Below the pieces are notes generated by a model that worked only from the letters and a program-made list of their open reading frames with translations, did no database searches and had not been told where the DNA came from. The position numbers were made by a program, and so were the translations under genes. Of a DNA stretch of 64,000 nt, positions 53,142 to 62,380 are shown one piece after another (the first letter of the stretch is position 1; every line of letters starts with the position of its first letter). Source of the DNA: Flavobacterium psychrophilum (GTDB lineage: Bacteria; Bacteroidota; Bacteroidia; Flavobacteriales; Flavobacteriaceae); assembly GCA_945860385.1 (NCBI GenBank), contig CAMAQD010000006.1, forward strand, positions 1-64,000. Direction: 5' to 3'.

Positions 53142-55586
53142 TTAGAAAATATTTTTCACTTGATTGTAGTCGATAAAATATTTTACACTTACAGAAATTA
53201 CGTGACTTAAATCTTCATTATTAAGCAAACTAGTATAATTATTTCCAAAATTTTTATTGATTAAATTGTCATATTTTGCAGCATTGCTTCTATACAAAAG
53301 CGTTAATTGACTCCCTGGAGCAAACCACCAATTGTACGAAACATCCAAATTCCAGGTAATCAGATTTTGATTTTTGTTTTTAGTATAATTTTCAAAAGGG
53401 GAAAGACTTCCGTTTTCTTCTAATTGGAGAAAATTTTTATTTTCAGTGTATGACCAATAATATCGAGCCGAAATGTCAAAATTCATTTTACTGCTCAAAG
53501 AATATTTTCCGTTTAAGGTATTTGTGTAATAAACTACATCTCTGTTAGCATAAATAATTGTATTCGGGGTGAATGGATTGTTGTCTTCATCTAAACTATC
53601 TGCATAGCCCTTATTATTGCTATTTTTTAAAAAATCAAAATTATAAATTAATGCAAAACGATCGCTAAAACGATAGCGAGGGCTCAAACTAATTCCAAAA
53701 GATTTTCTTCCAGGTTCGTTTACAAAAGCAATTGAAGGATTAATATCGAAAGCAAATTTGTTATTATAATTAGTTGAAATTACTATCCAACTCTCCATAC
53801 GAGTTGGAATTATACTATAGCGTCCCGATGTGCGGGGTTCATAAAAATCAAAAGAATCAAATGGACTGTATTGCATTCCAAAACCTATATAATGGTTCTT
53901 TTTTGTAGTTGAATTTACTTGCAAATTAATCTGATTTCCTTGAGTTTTTCCTGTTTCCTTTTGAAATTGAGAATACGAATTAATATTGGCATTGAAAGAA
54001 TTAAAGATTTTCGTTGGATTCAGAATACGATAACTTGCATTTCCATAAAAATTATAATAATTGGTTTCGAAATTAATTCCTAAGTCATTATTGTCAAAAT
54101 CTTTCGTCACCAAATTAGTACCAAAGCTATATCGGTATTTGCCGCTTGTTTCCGAAAAGTTTAGAGAAGTATTGATTCCGTTTTTTTCATACTGAATATC
54201 ATTTACATAACTGTATTCAAAGTTTCCTGAGAGATTGTAAGTGTTTTTTGAAGTGTTTAAATCCCAAACCAATGCAGATACATTTCCATCTCTAAAAGAA
54301 CCATTTCGAGTAACATTAGTATTAATAAATGAAACCGACGAATTTTTGCGAAATCTCTGGTCAAAAACTATAATATTATAGTTGGTAAGTGGCTCGACAA
54401 CTACTTGCCTCGTTTCCTGAGTGTCTGAATTTTTAATCGTAGCAAATGTTTTTTTGGTTACAGCATTAAGAAACCCAATTCCTAATCCTCCTTTTGTTCT
54501 GCCTGATATTTTGGTGGCGTTGTATAATTCAACACTGTTAGGGTTTTCGATTACTTCCTCATTTGGTTCAGTCTTTGGAGAATTAATAGGTGGCCCTCCA
54601 ATTCTTCGAGAATAAAAAAGATTTCCTTTGCTAAACAAGTCGGTTCCTTCCGTAAAAAAGGCTCTGTTTTCGTTAAATTGTTGTTCGAAAGGAGTTAAAT
54701 TCAAAATCCGATCATCGTATTTGGTTTGACCAAAATCAGGAATTAGCATTGCATCCAATGTAAAAGCATCGTTTATTCCGTATTTTATATCTAAACCACC
54801 TTTTATTTCGCCATAGGTTTTTTGATTTCCATTGGCATAGGTATAAAAGGAAGAATACGGCAAAAAGAAAAGTCTAGTTGGTGTTTTAATGTTTTCAATA
54901 CCTTCTAAAATTCCGTTTTGTTGGGTAAAGGTTCCTATTTTAGAATCAATATAATTCCAAGAATATTTCTCTCTGTCTCTTCGTATTTCCCTAAAAAAGT
55001 TGATTCCCCAGATTTGTTTTTTTTCACTCGAAAAGCGCAAAGCGGCATACGGGATGCGCATCTCGAGAGCCCAACCGAAATCAGTAATAATGGCTTTACT
55101 TTCCCACACTGCATCCCAAGAATAATCTTCACCATTGCTATCCGTGGCTAAACAATCAGCTTGACCATCCGCGGCATTTACAAAAAACTGGAAATTTTGT
55201 TGTCCGTCATTAAAGCCATTAATAAAAACACCAAAAAAATCGTCAGTGCCAAAATCATCTCTTTTGGTGATTTCTTTTAAAATTTTATTGGGTTCATTGT
55301 CATAGAGTAATGCGCCAATATAAATTGCTTCATTATCATACAAAACACGCACTTCGGTTTTTTTGTTTTCGGCAACTTTTTTTCCATTGTCTGGTTGAAA
55401 CATTACGAAATCTGTTGCTACAGGAACAGATTGCCAAATAGACTCTTCTAATTTGCCGTCTAATGTGATTTTTTCTGAAGTAATACTAGTTTGCAAAGAT
55501 TTCTTTTGACTGTATCCAATTGCAAAAAAGAAAAGAAAAAAATATAAAAAATACTTTTTGACAACAACACTCAATGCTATATTCAT
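53142..55586 (-). CDS. DUF5916 / CBM9-like outer membrane protein, paralogue 1
   Basis: An 814-residue exported protein with signal peptide (about residues 1-26). The N-terminal ~170 residues form a carbohydrate-binding family 9-like domain (TLDGKLEESIWQSVPVATDF, FGVFINGFNDGQQ, WALEMRIPYAALRF), followed by a long DUF5916 region rich in alternating beta strands with aromatic ends, probably an outer membrane barrel. Function unknown; family members are often near polysaccharide or peptidase genes. It lies 85 bases after the second paralogue, beyond a hairpin. Sequence similarity to the neighbour is high along the whole length. Confidence 0.85.
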   Translation of the reverse strand: MNIALSVVVKKYFLYFFLFFFAIGYSQKKSLQTSITSEKITLDGKLEESIWQSVPVATDFVMFQPDNGKKVAENKKTEVRVLYDNEAIYIGALLYDNEPNKILKEITKRDDFGTDDFFGVFINGFNDGQQNFQFFVNAADGQADCLATDSNGEDYSWDAVWESKAIITDFGWALEMRIPYAALRFSSEKKQIWGINFFREIRRDREKYSWNYIDSKIGTFTQQNGILEGIENIKTPTRLFFLPYSSFYTYANGNQKTYGEIKGGLDIKYGINDAFTLDAMLIPDFGQTKYDDRILNLTPFEQQFNENRAFFTEGTDLFSKGNLFYSRRIGGPPINSPKTEPNEEVIENPNSVELYNATKISGRTKGGLGIGFLNAVTKKTFATIKNSDTQETRQVVVEPLTNYNIIVFDQRFRKNSSVSFINTNVTRNGSFRDGNVSALVWDLNTSKNTYNLSGNFEYSYVNDIQYEKNGINTSLNFSETSGKYRYSFGTNLVTKDFDNNDLGINFETNYYNFYGNASYRILNPTKIFNSFNANINSYSQFQKETGKTQGNQINLQVNSTTKKNHYIGFGMQYSPFDSFDFYEPRTSGRYSIIPTRMESWIVISTNYNNKFAFDINPSIAFVNEPGRKSFGISLSPRYRFSDRFALIYNFDFLKNSNNKGYADSLDEDNNPFTPNTIIYANRDVVYYTNTLNGKYSLSSKMNFDISARYYWSYTENKNFLQLEENGSLSPFENYTKNKNQNLITWNLDVSYNWWFAPGSQLTLLYRSNAAKYDNLINKNFGNNYTSLLNNEDLSHVISVSVKYFIDYNQVKNIF

Positions 55587-55609
55587 TGCTTAAAAAATAT
55601 TTTCTTGAT

Positions 55610-55644
55610 TAAATAAAGAATTCAATATAGTAGTATATTGAATT
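55610..55644 (-). terminator. Probable AT-rich terminator after DUF5916 paralogue 2
   Basis: Perfect arms TTCAATATA (55621-55629) and TATATTGAA (55634-55642) with loop GTAG, followed on the minus strand by TTCTTTATTT. It lies between the two DUF5916 genes. Confidence 0.6.
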
Positions 55645-55671
55645 GGTTTAAAGTTACAATTAAATGTAAAT

Positions 55672-58164
55672 TTATCGCTTCCTTTTCAAAGAATTATAAT
55701 CAATATAGTAGCGAAGACTGACCGATAATATAGAAGTCAGATTAGTATCAAACACATTGTTTAAGTTTGTTTGCATATTTTTTTGCACAATATTAGTACT
55801 TTCTAAAGCATAATTTCGATACAAAACTGATATTTCACTTCCTGGAGCAAACCACCAAGAATAGGAAAAATCAAAATTCCAAGAGTTGAAATTTCTATTT
55901 TTATTTTGAGAATAAGTTGAATTAGATATCAATTTACCGTTGTCCTGAAGTGTTAAAAATTCGTGATTGTCGGCATAAGACCAATAATATCTGGCTATAA
56001 GATTGAAAGACATTTTATTGGTTATAGAATATTTTCCGGTAAAATAATGATCTACTATTTCACGATTGCGTTCTGCAAAAATGATGTCGTCATTTTCAAA
56101 ACCGACCCAGCCTCTATCATTAACTTTATGTGTATATTGAAAGTTATAAGATAGGGAAAATTTATCGCTAAACCTATATTTGACACCGCCGAACAATAAA
56201 TATGTGTTTCTGTTATCTTCGTCGAATTTTTCTATCGCAGTCTCAATTTCGTAGTGAAAAGGCCTATTGTCATTAGAATAAAATTGGGCATAACCTACTA
56301 TACTTTTTGGAATATAAACGTATCTACCATAAACTCGAGGGTCATAAAAATCGTAACGATCTAATGGATTTATTCGAAATGAAGCTTCAATATAATGATT
56401 TTTTAAAGTTGTTGCAGTCAATACCGTCTTATACCAAGCCTCTTGAAATTTTCCCGTGGTATTTTGAACGTCTAAATTTATATTTTGATTAAATTTAAGT
56501 GAATTAAAAGTCTTGGTCGGATTAATAATTCTATAAGTCATTTCTCCATAACCAGAGTGGTAATTAGTAACAAAAATGATTCCTAAATCATTTATGTCAT
56601 AAAACTCGGATAAGTATTTTCCAGAAAACATATACCGGTATTTTCCGCTTGTTTTGGCAAAACTCAACTGCGTTTTGAAACCATCATAATTTTCTAAACC
56701 GAAGTTAGAACCATAATTGATATCACTATCTTTTACAGCGCTGTATTTAAAATCCCCTGATAATTTATAAGTGTTTGCTTTTGTGTTTAAATCAAACAAT
56801 AATGCGGACACATTGGCATCTCGAAAATCTCCGTTTCGAACAGTATTTGTATTTACAAATGTTACCGATGAGTTTTGATTAAAACGTTGATCCAAAACTA
56901 AAACATTATAATTAGTCAATGGTTGTGTGACTTCTTTTTGAGTGGAATTTGTTACTGCAGGTGTCTGAATATTTGTTATTGGGTCTGTAACTAATTCTGT
57001 ACTTGTTTTTATAATTGTGGCTTCCGTTTTTTCAGTGACGGCATTCAAAAAGCCTATTCCAAGTCCTTTTTCTGTTCGACCAGAAATTTTTACAGCATTT
57101 ATTAAATCGACTGTGCTAGGGAAATTTGTAATTTCCTCATTGGATTGTAATTGATCCTGAAGTGCATATATGTCTTTTATGGGACTTCCACCTATTCTTC
57201 TCGAATAAAACAGGTTTCCTTTAGAAAACAAATCAGCTGCTTCAGTAAAAAAAGCTCTGTTTTCATCAAATTGTTGTTCGAAGGGTTCAAGGTTGAGAAT
57301 CGCATTATCAAATTTTGTTTGGCCGAAATCAGGAACCAATATTGCATCTAGAGTAAACGCATCATTTATTCCATATTTTATGTCCATTCCAACCTTTAAA
57401 GTCTTATCTGAAGTGTAATCATCTTGCTGATAATAAGCTGAAGTGTATGGAATAAAGAAAAGACGAGTAGGTGTTTTAATATTTTCTATTCCTTCCAGAA
57501 TTCCTTCCTGCGTGATTACGGGACCAATTTTAGTATCGACAAAATTCCAAGTGTAACTTTGGTCTTGGGCATCCCGTTTTATGTCTCGTTTAAAGTTTAA
57601 ACCCCAAGTTTGTTTGGTTGCTTTCGAAAATCGTAGTGCTGCATAAGGAATCTTCATTTCTACTACCCAACCAAAATCGGTTATTTTTACTTCGCTATCC
57701 CAAATAGCATCCCAATTAAAATCTTCATTACCTTCGGTAGCCAAACAATCCATTTGAACACCAGCTGCACTCACAAAAAATCTAAAATCTTGTTGCCCGT
57801 CATTGTTCCCGTTGATAGAAACAGAAAAAATATCAGAAACTCCAAAACTATCTCTGTTGGTTAATTCTCGTGAAATTTTATTGGGTTCATCATCGTGTAA
57901 AACGGCTAAAACATAAACAGCATTATTGTCATATAAAACTTTGACTTCTGATTTTTTACTTTCGCTGATTGGCTTCCCGTTATCGGGTTCATACATTACA
58001 AAATCAGTAGCAATTGGAGCCAATTTCCAAATCTCTTCATTTATTTTGCCGTCAATAGTAATGTTTTCTACAGTAAATTTAGCACGAAGTGTCTTTTTTT
58101 GGCCATAACAACAAAAACTTGCAAAAGTGAAAAAAAGTAGAAAATAAAAATAATACTTCGGCAT
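55672..58164 (-). CDS. DUF5916 / CBM9-like outer membrane protein, paralogue 2
   Basis: An 830-residue paralogue of the preceding protein, with signal peptide (about residues 1-21) and the same domain order: CBM9-like (ITIDGKINEEIWKLAPIATDF) then DUF5916 barrel. Compared with paralogue 1 it carries an extra insert around residue 400 (a Thr-rich loop with repeated VTDP/VTNST). The final segment SVSLRYYIDYN parallels SVSVKYFIDYN in paralogue 1. It has a full consensus promoter and a hairpin downstream, so both copies may be regulated separately. Confidence 0.85.
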   Translation of the reverse strand: MPKYYFYFLLFFTFASFCCYGQKKTLRAKFTVENITIDGKINEEIWKLAPIATDFVMYEPDNGKPISESKKSEVKVLYDNNAVYVLAVLHDDEPNKISRELTNRDSFGVSDIFSVSINGNNDGQQDFRFFVSAAGVQMDCLATEGNEDFNWDAIWDSEVKITDFGWVVEMKIPYAALRFSKATKQTWGLNFKRDIKRDAQDQSYTWNFVDTKIGPVITQEGILEGIENIKTPTRLFFIPYTSAYYQQDDYTSDKTLKVGMDIKYGINDAFTLDAILVPDFGQTKFDNAILNLEPFEQQFDENRAFFTEAADLFSKGNLFYSRRIGGSPIKDIYALQDQLQSNEEITNFPSTVDLINAVKISGRTEKGLGIGFLNAVTEKTEATIIKTSTELVTDPITNIQTPAVTNSTQKEVTQPLTNYNVLVLDQRFNQNSSVTFVNTNTVRNGDFRDANVSALLFDLNTKANTYKLSGDFKYSAVKDSDINYGSNFGLENYDGFKTQLSFAKTSGKYRYMFSGKYLSEFYDINDLGIIFVTNYHSGYGEMTYRIINPTKTFNSLKFNQNINLDVQNTTGKFQEAWYKTVLTATTLKNHYIEASFRINPLDRYDFYDPRVYGRYVYIPKSIVGYAQFYSNDNRPFHYEIETAIEKFDEDNRNTYLLFGGVKYRFSDKFSLSYNFQYTHKVNDRGWVGFENDDIIFAERNREIVDHYFTGKYSITNKMSFNLIARYYWSYADNHEFLTLQDNGKLISNSTYSQNKNRNFNSWNFDFSYSWWFAPGSEISVLYRNYALESTNIVQKNMQTNLNNVFDTNLTSILSVSLRYYIDYNSLKRKR

Positions 58165-58184
58165 AAATTAGGATAATAGTTAAG

Positions 58185-58214
58185 CAAAAATAGTAAAATT
58201 AACACAAAAAGCAA
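58185..58214 (-). promoter_or_regulatory. Promoter of DUF5916 paralogue 2
   Basis: TTG (58214-58212), 19 bases, TATTTTTG (58192-58185) on the minus strand, matching the consensus fully; the -7 box is 21 bases before the start. Confidence 0.7.
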
Positions 58215-58308
58215 GCAAAATGTTTATTTTAACATCTGAAATAAGCCCTTAAAATACATTTAAATCATATTTTTTTCTTAAAATGAAATAAAAAATTCAA
58301 TTCTATTG

Positions 58309-58316
58309 TATATTTG
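58309..58316 (+). promoter_or_regulatory. -7 element of the L,D-transpeptidase-like gene
   Basis: TATATTTG matches TAnnTTTG, 36 bases before the ATG at 58353. No TTG partner at the right spacing was recognised. The box overlaps the upstream extension of the frame, supporting the later start. Confidence 0.45.
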
Positions 58317-58352
58317 CAATCCCAAATAACTTGTTTAACCTATACATTATCA

Positions 58353-59075
58353 ATGATTTATAAGATATTTCCTGCCGGATTGTTTTTGCTGTTTTCGATA
58401 TATACCAGTAAAACATTTTTTATTGAACCTGTAAAATCTCACTCTACCGAAGTCGCAAGCGTTACAATCTCAAGTTTAGATTCTAAAGTCGAAACTATTT
58501 ATAACAACTTGAACTCCAATCAATTTGACCTTCCCAATCTTGAAAGTTTCAAAGAAGCTTTGAAAGGATATTATTCATTGAAAGAGAGAGGATTAATCCA
58601 AAAAGATATTTTGACCTTGGTAGATTTTAGCTTATCTTCAAATGTCAAAAGATTGTGGGTTATCGATTTAAGCACCAATACCATATTATACAATTCTTTA
58701 GTGGCTCACGGAAGAAATACTGGCGAAGAATATGCCAATAGTTTTTCAAATGCAAATAGCTCATACAAAAGCAGTTTAGGATTTTATTCAACCGGCGAAG
58801 TTTATAACGGAAAACACGGAATGTCTCTTAAATTAGACGGCTTAGAAAAAGGCGTTAATGACAATGCAAGAGAAAGAGGTGTAGTCATGCATTCTGCAAA
58901 TTATGTTTCAAATTCTTTTATAAAATGCAACAAAAGATTAGGCAGAAGTCAAGGATGTCCTGCCATTCCAGTAGAATTACTCAAAGGAATTGTAAATACC
59001 ATAAAAAACAAATCTTGTCTTTTTATTTACCATCCTTCCAGAAGTTTTGAGAAAATTTCTGTTTTAATTTCTTAA
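58353..59075 (+). CDS. Murein L,D-transpeptidase catalytic domain-like protein
   Basis: A 240-residue exported protein of the YkuD_2 type. The start at 58353 gives an N-terminal signal/anchor helix (MIYKIFPAGLFLLFSIY). The catalytic region contains VMHSANYV and RLGRSQGCPAIPVE, with the nucleophilic Cys at about residue 202 and a His upstream, as in L,D-transpeptidases. These enzymes make 3-3 crosslinks or attach proteins to peptidoglycan. Monocistronic, followed by 280 bases without a gene. Confidence 0.85.
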   Translation: MIYKIFPAGLFLLFSIYTSKTFFIEPVKSHSTEVASVTISSLDSKVETIYNNLNSNQFDLPNLESFKEALKGYYSLKERGLIQKDILTLVDFSLSSNVKRLWVIDLSTNTILYNSLVAHGRNTGEEYANSFSNANSSYKSSLGFYSTGEVYNGKHGMSLKLDGLEKGVNDNARERGVVMHSANYVSNSFIKCNKRLGRSQGCPAIPVELLKGIVNTIKNKSCLFIYHPSRSFEKISVLIS

Positions 59076-59311
59076 TTTTTGAGACAAATCAGCATCAAAA
59101 TATTTTTTTTGAACAATAAAACAATACTCAATTCTTGCCACATAAAAGGTTTGCTTTCATCATAAACGAGATATGTAGCTAAAAAAGTTTTTGAAATTGA
59201 TGTTCATTTATGAATACCCTATGAAAACAAAAAATAATGAATTTATAATGATTTAGTTTTAAAACCTTTATAAAAAAATATTGCCATTTAATAAGAATTT
59301 CAAAAAAAAAC

Positions 59312-59343
59312 TTGCAAAAGAGCCAACTTATTAATTATATTTG
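59312..59343 (+). promoter_or_regulatory. Promoter of tRNA-Gly
   Basis: TTG (59312-59314), 21 bases, TATATTTG (59336-59343): full consensus, ending 12 bases before the tRNA. Confidence 0.8.
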
Positions 59344-59355
59344 CACCGTTGTAAT

Positions 59356-59428
<73 letters not shown>

Positions 59429-59433
59429 CTAAA

Positions 59434-59464
59434 AACCTCAAACGTAAGTTTGGGGTTTTTTATT
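59434..59464 (+). terminator. Terminator of tRNA-Gly
   Basis: Arms AACCTCAAAC/GTTTGGGGTT (one G-T pair), loop GTAA, then a T-run. It overlaps the stop codon of the convergent pepE gene. Confidence 0.88.
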
Positions 59465-60170
59465 TTAACCAACTAAGATTCGCCCCAATGTTAATTTCCT
59501 CTGGAATTTGGTTTTGTCGAAAAAGCCGAGCAGTGAAATTTCCTTTCAAAATTATTTTGTCTCCTTTTACATCCAGCCAGCTTCCTTCTCTTAATCCTAA
59601 AACAGGAATAGTATTAAACGAATGAAACTCTTTTATTCTGGTTTCACGCGTTTCTCCCATATGTTTAGATTGCAAATCAGCATCCAGATAATGCGGATTT
59701 AAATTGAAAGGAATCAACCCTAATGTTTTAAAACTTGGCGGATAAACAATGGGCATGTCATTAGTTGTTTGCATAGTTAAGCCGCAAATATTGCTACCTG
59801 CACTGGTTCCTAAGTAAGGTATTCCGTTTTTGAGAACTTCCATGAGACCACCCATACAATCATTTTTATATAATTGAGCGACCAATAAAAAAGTATTTCC
59901 ACCGCCGGTAAATATTCCTTCAGCTTTTTTTATTGCAATCGAATAATCTTCAAATTCGTGAATCCCTCTAATCTTCTTTCCGATTTTGGCGAAAGCCGCT
60001 GAAACTTTTTCTGTATATTCTTCGTGAGAAATACCATTAGGTCTTGCATAAGGAATGAACAAAATCGTTTTGCAATTATCGAAATGGGCTTCTAATTCTG
60101 GCAACAGATAATCTAAAAAATCGCCTCCGTGAAGCGAAGATGTGCTGGCAATAATCATATTTTTTGGCAT
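59460..60170 (-). CDS. pepE: Dipeptidase E (S51 family)
   Basis: A 236-residue cytoplasmic serine peptidase cleaving Asp-X dipeptides. I use the ATG at 60170 (MPKNMIIASTS). Visible are the N-terminal STSSLHGGDFLDYL, GIFTGGGNTF, the nucleophile in LGTSAGSN (Ser 123), and NPHYLD with the likely His. Length agrees with PepE. The frame upstream to 60215 shows no better start. It is transcribed toward the tRNA-Gly terminator. Confidence 0.92.
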   Translation of the reverse strand: MPKNMIIASTSSLHGGDFLDYLLPELEAHFDNCKTILFIPYARPNGISHEEYTEKVSAAFAKIGKKIRGIHEFEDYSIAIKKAEGIFTGGGNTFLLVAQLYKNDCMGGLMEVLKNGIPYLGTSAGSNICGLTMQTTNDMPIVYPPSFKTLGLIPFNLNPHYLDADLQSKHMGETRETRIKEFHSFNTIPVLGLREGSWLDVKGDKIILKGNFTARLFRQNQIPEEINIGANLSWLK

Positions 60171-60301
60171 AGTCTGAACAAAATAAGTTTGGGTTAAAGA
60201 TATGAAATCGCACATTTAAAGTGGCTTTTCAAAAGTTTTAATTAACATTTTCTTACCAAGTCCTTAATATTTAATTTGGAAGACAATAGGATACTTTTAC
60301 A

Positions 60302-61084
60302 ATGCCAAAAAACATAACGTTGTTACTACGAAAGTTTGAATCCCTTTTACTAATACTTTGTCAAATAGCTTTTGGCCAAACTGCAAGCGAAAAAATACTT
60401 CACGGAAAAATAATAGTAGAATCAGGAAATCCAGCGGGAGTGACCATAATTAATTTAGTTAACGAAAAGAGCACCGTAAGTGATAACAATGGCGGCTTTT
60501 TTATTTTGACTAAGGCCGAAGATTTACTGATTTTTTCGTCTGTAAATTTAGAATATCACCGACGTATTATTGATGAAGATGATTTGAAAAATGATTTAGT
60601 AATTATAAAAATGACAGCCAAAGTTACAGAGCTCGAAGAGGTAATCGTTAACAGACGCCCCGAAATAAATGCAGTTTCGTTGGGGATTTCGCCCAGAGGA
60701 ATAAAAAAATATACGCCTGCTGAAAGGAGATTAAAAACTGCTGGCGATTTCAAACCCATTCATTTATTACAGATTTTAGGTGGTTCAATGCCAGTCGATC
60801 CACTTATAAATGCCATAAGCGGAAGAACAGCAATGCTAAAAAGAGAACTTGAAGTAGAAAAAAAAGAGCGTTTACTAATACTCTTTAATTCACTTTTTGC
60901 CGAAACTTATTTCTCAAATACATTGAAAATCCCTTCTGATTACATTAAAGGATTTCAGTATTATTGCATAGAAGACGGAAAATTTTCAGAAGCTTTAAAG
61001 TCCAAAAACAAAACCAAAATAGAATTCTTGATAGTTCCTTTGGCAACAAAATATAAAAAAATTATTGCTAATGAGAATGAATAA
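60302..61084 (+). CDS. CarboxypepD_reg-like protein, tandem copy 1
   Basis: A 260-residue exported protein: signal peptide (about residues 1-25, cleaved near AFGQ), a carboxypeptidase-regulatory-like beta-sandwich (KIIVESGNPAGVTIINLVNEKSTVSDNNG, residues about 35-110), and a conserved C-terminal part (SGRTAMLKRELEVEKKERLLILF...IKGFQYYCIEDG). Such proteins are common in Bacteroidota, with unknown function. The next gene is a paralogue whose start overlaps this stop. Copy 1 is longer by a segment around residues 150-170 (HLLQILGGSMPVDPL). Confidence 0.78.
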   Translation: MPKNITLLLRKFESLLLILCQIAFGQTASEKILHGKIIVESGNPAGVTIINLVNEKSTVSDNNGGFFILTKAEDLLIFSSVNLEYHRRIIDEDDLKNDLVIIKMTAKVTELEEVIVNRRPEINAVSLGISPRGIKKYTPAERRLKTAGDFKPIHLLQILGGSMPVDPLINAISGRTAMLKRELEVEKKERLLILFNSLFAETYFSNTLKIPSDYIKGFQYYCIEDGKFSEALKSKNKTKIEFLIVPLATKYKKIIANENE

Positions 61085-61796
61085 GATACTGATGCTTTTT
61101 TTGCTTTTACTTTGCCGAATTACTTTGGCTCAAACTGCTGGCGAAAAAATATTGCACGGAAAAATAATAGTAGAATCAGGAAATCCAGTTGGAGTTACTA
61201 TTATCAATTTAGTTAATGAAAAAAGCACCGTAAGTGATAACGATGGTAACTTTTATATATCGGCAAAAGCCGATGACTTATTGGTTTTTACTTCGATAAA
61301 TTTAGAATACCACCGAAGAATTATTGAAGAAGATGATTTGAAACAAGACGTTATAATCATAAAAATGACTGCTAAAGTTACCGAACTCGAAGAAGTAATC
61401 GTCAACAAATATCCTCAAATAAATGCAGTTTCGATGGGTATTTCTGCTAAAGGAATAAAAAAATATACGCCGGCTGAAAGGAGATTACATACTGCACTTT
61501 CAACTCCTGGAGATGCCCTTTTAAATTTGATGTCCGGCCGAACAGCAATGCTGAAAAAAGAAATTGAAGTTGAAAAGAAAGAGCGATTATTAATGCTTTT
61601 TAGCTCACTTTTTGAGGATGCTTTTTTTACACAAACGCTGAAAATTCCAGCTGATTACGTAAAAGGATTTCAGTATTACTGCGTAGAAGACGGAAGAATT
61701 TCAGAAGTTTTAAAGTCTAAAAACAAAACCAAAATAGAGTTTTTTATAATTCCTTTGGCAATAAAATACAACGAAATTATTTTTGCGGAAAAATAA
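61071..61796 (+). CDS. CarboxypepD_reg-like protein, tandem copy 2
   Basis: About 241 residues from the ATG at 61071 (MRMNKIL; the ATG at 61077 is equally possible), overlapping the stop of copy 1 by about 8-14 bases, so translation is probably coupled. Signal peptide to about residue 20 (RITLAQ), then the same beta-sandwich and C-terminal domain as copy 1. A 34-base stretch (61155-61188) is identical to 60401-60434 of copy 1, indicating recent duplication or gene conversion. Confidence 0.78.
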   Translation: MRMNKILMLFLLLLCRITLAQTAGEKILHGKIIVESGNPVGVTIINLVNEKSTVSDNDGNFYISAKADDLLVFTSINLEYHRRIIEEDDLKQDVIIIKMTAKVTELEEVIVNKYPQINAVSMGISAKGIKKYTPAERRLHTALSTPGDALLNLMSGRTAMLKKEIEVEKKERLLMLFSSLFEDAFFTQTLKIPADYVKGFQYYCVEDGRISEVLKSKNKTKIEFFIIPLAIKYNEIIFAEK

Positions 61797-61863
61797 AATC
61801 CCAAAATGCACTATTTTTTTATTCAAAAAAAGAAAAATTGATAAGTTTTATTACTTTTGGAAA

Positions 61864-62364
61864 ATGAAAAAACAAATTATATCTATTTTATTACCAATAC
61901 TTTTATTTACAATATCTGCTTCAACTGTTCATAAATTTCACATGGCTTTATACCAAATAAATTATGCTTCGGAGAAGAAAATGCTTCAAATTACTTCTCG
62001 AATACACATCGACGATTTAAACAAAGCGCTTGAAAAAAAATATAAAAAGAAAATTGCTGTCGAAAATGAAAATAATAGTTCTGAAGAATTATTGTTAAAA
62101 GAATATTTATCTAATAGATTTTCGATCAAAGTAAATGGTCAAGTCAAACCTTTGAATTTTTTGAGTAAAGAAATAGAGGGCGACGAACTTGTTTGCTATT
62201 GGAATATTAAAGGCTTATCTAAAATAAACACACTCGAAGTAAACAACACCGTTTTAACTGAATGTTTTTCGGATCAACAAAACATGATTAATGTTACTGT
62301 TTTGGGTGGGAAACAGAGTTTTCTTTTAACCAATTCCTTAACTTCCAAATCATTAAAATATTAA
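61864..62364 (+). CDS. DUF6702 family exported protein
   Basis: A 166-residue protein starting at the ATG at 61864 (signal peptide MKKQIISILLPILLFTIS). The mature part begins HKFHMALYQINYASEKKMLQITSRIHIDDLN, the layout of DUF6702 proteins, which commonly precede M1 peptidase genes in Bacteroidota. The next gene, an M1 peptidase, starts 17 bases after its stop. Function unknown; the partner relation is inference. Confidence 0.82.
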   Translation: MKKQIISILLPILLFTISASTVHKFHMALYQINYASEKKMLQITSRIHIDDLNKALEKKYKKKIAVENENNSSEELLLKEYLSNRFSIKVNGQVKPLNFLSKEIEGDELVCYWNIKGLSKINTLEVNNTVLTECFSDQQNMINVTVLGGKQSFLLTNSLTSKSLKY

Positions 62365-62380
62365 TTTCCAAACCATAATT

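Noticed and set aside
59076..59311. Possible small RNA in the gap between the L,D-transpeptidase gene and tRNA-Gly
   Set aside because: No promoter-terminator pair and no stable hairpin were seen in this AT-rich stretch.
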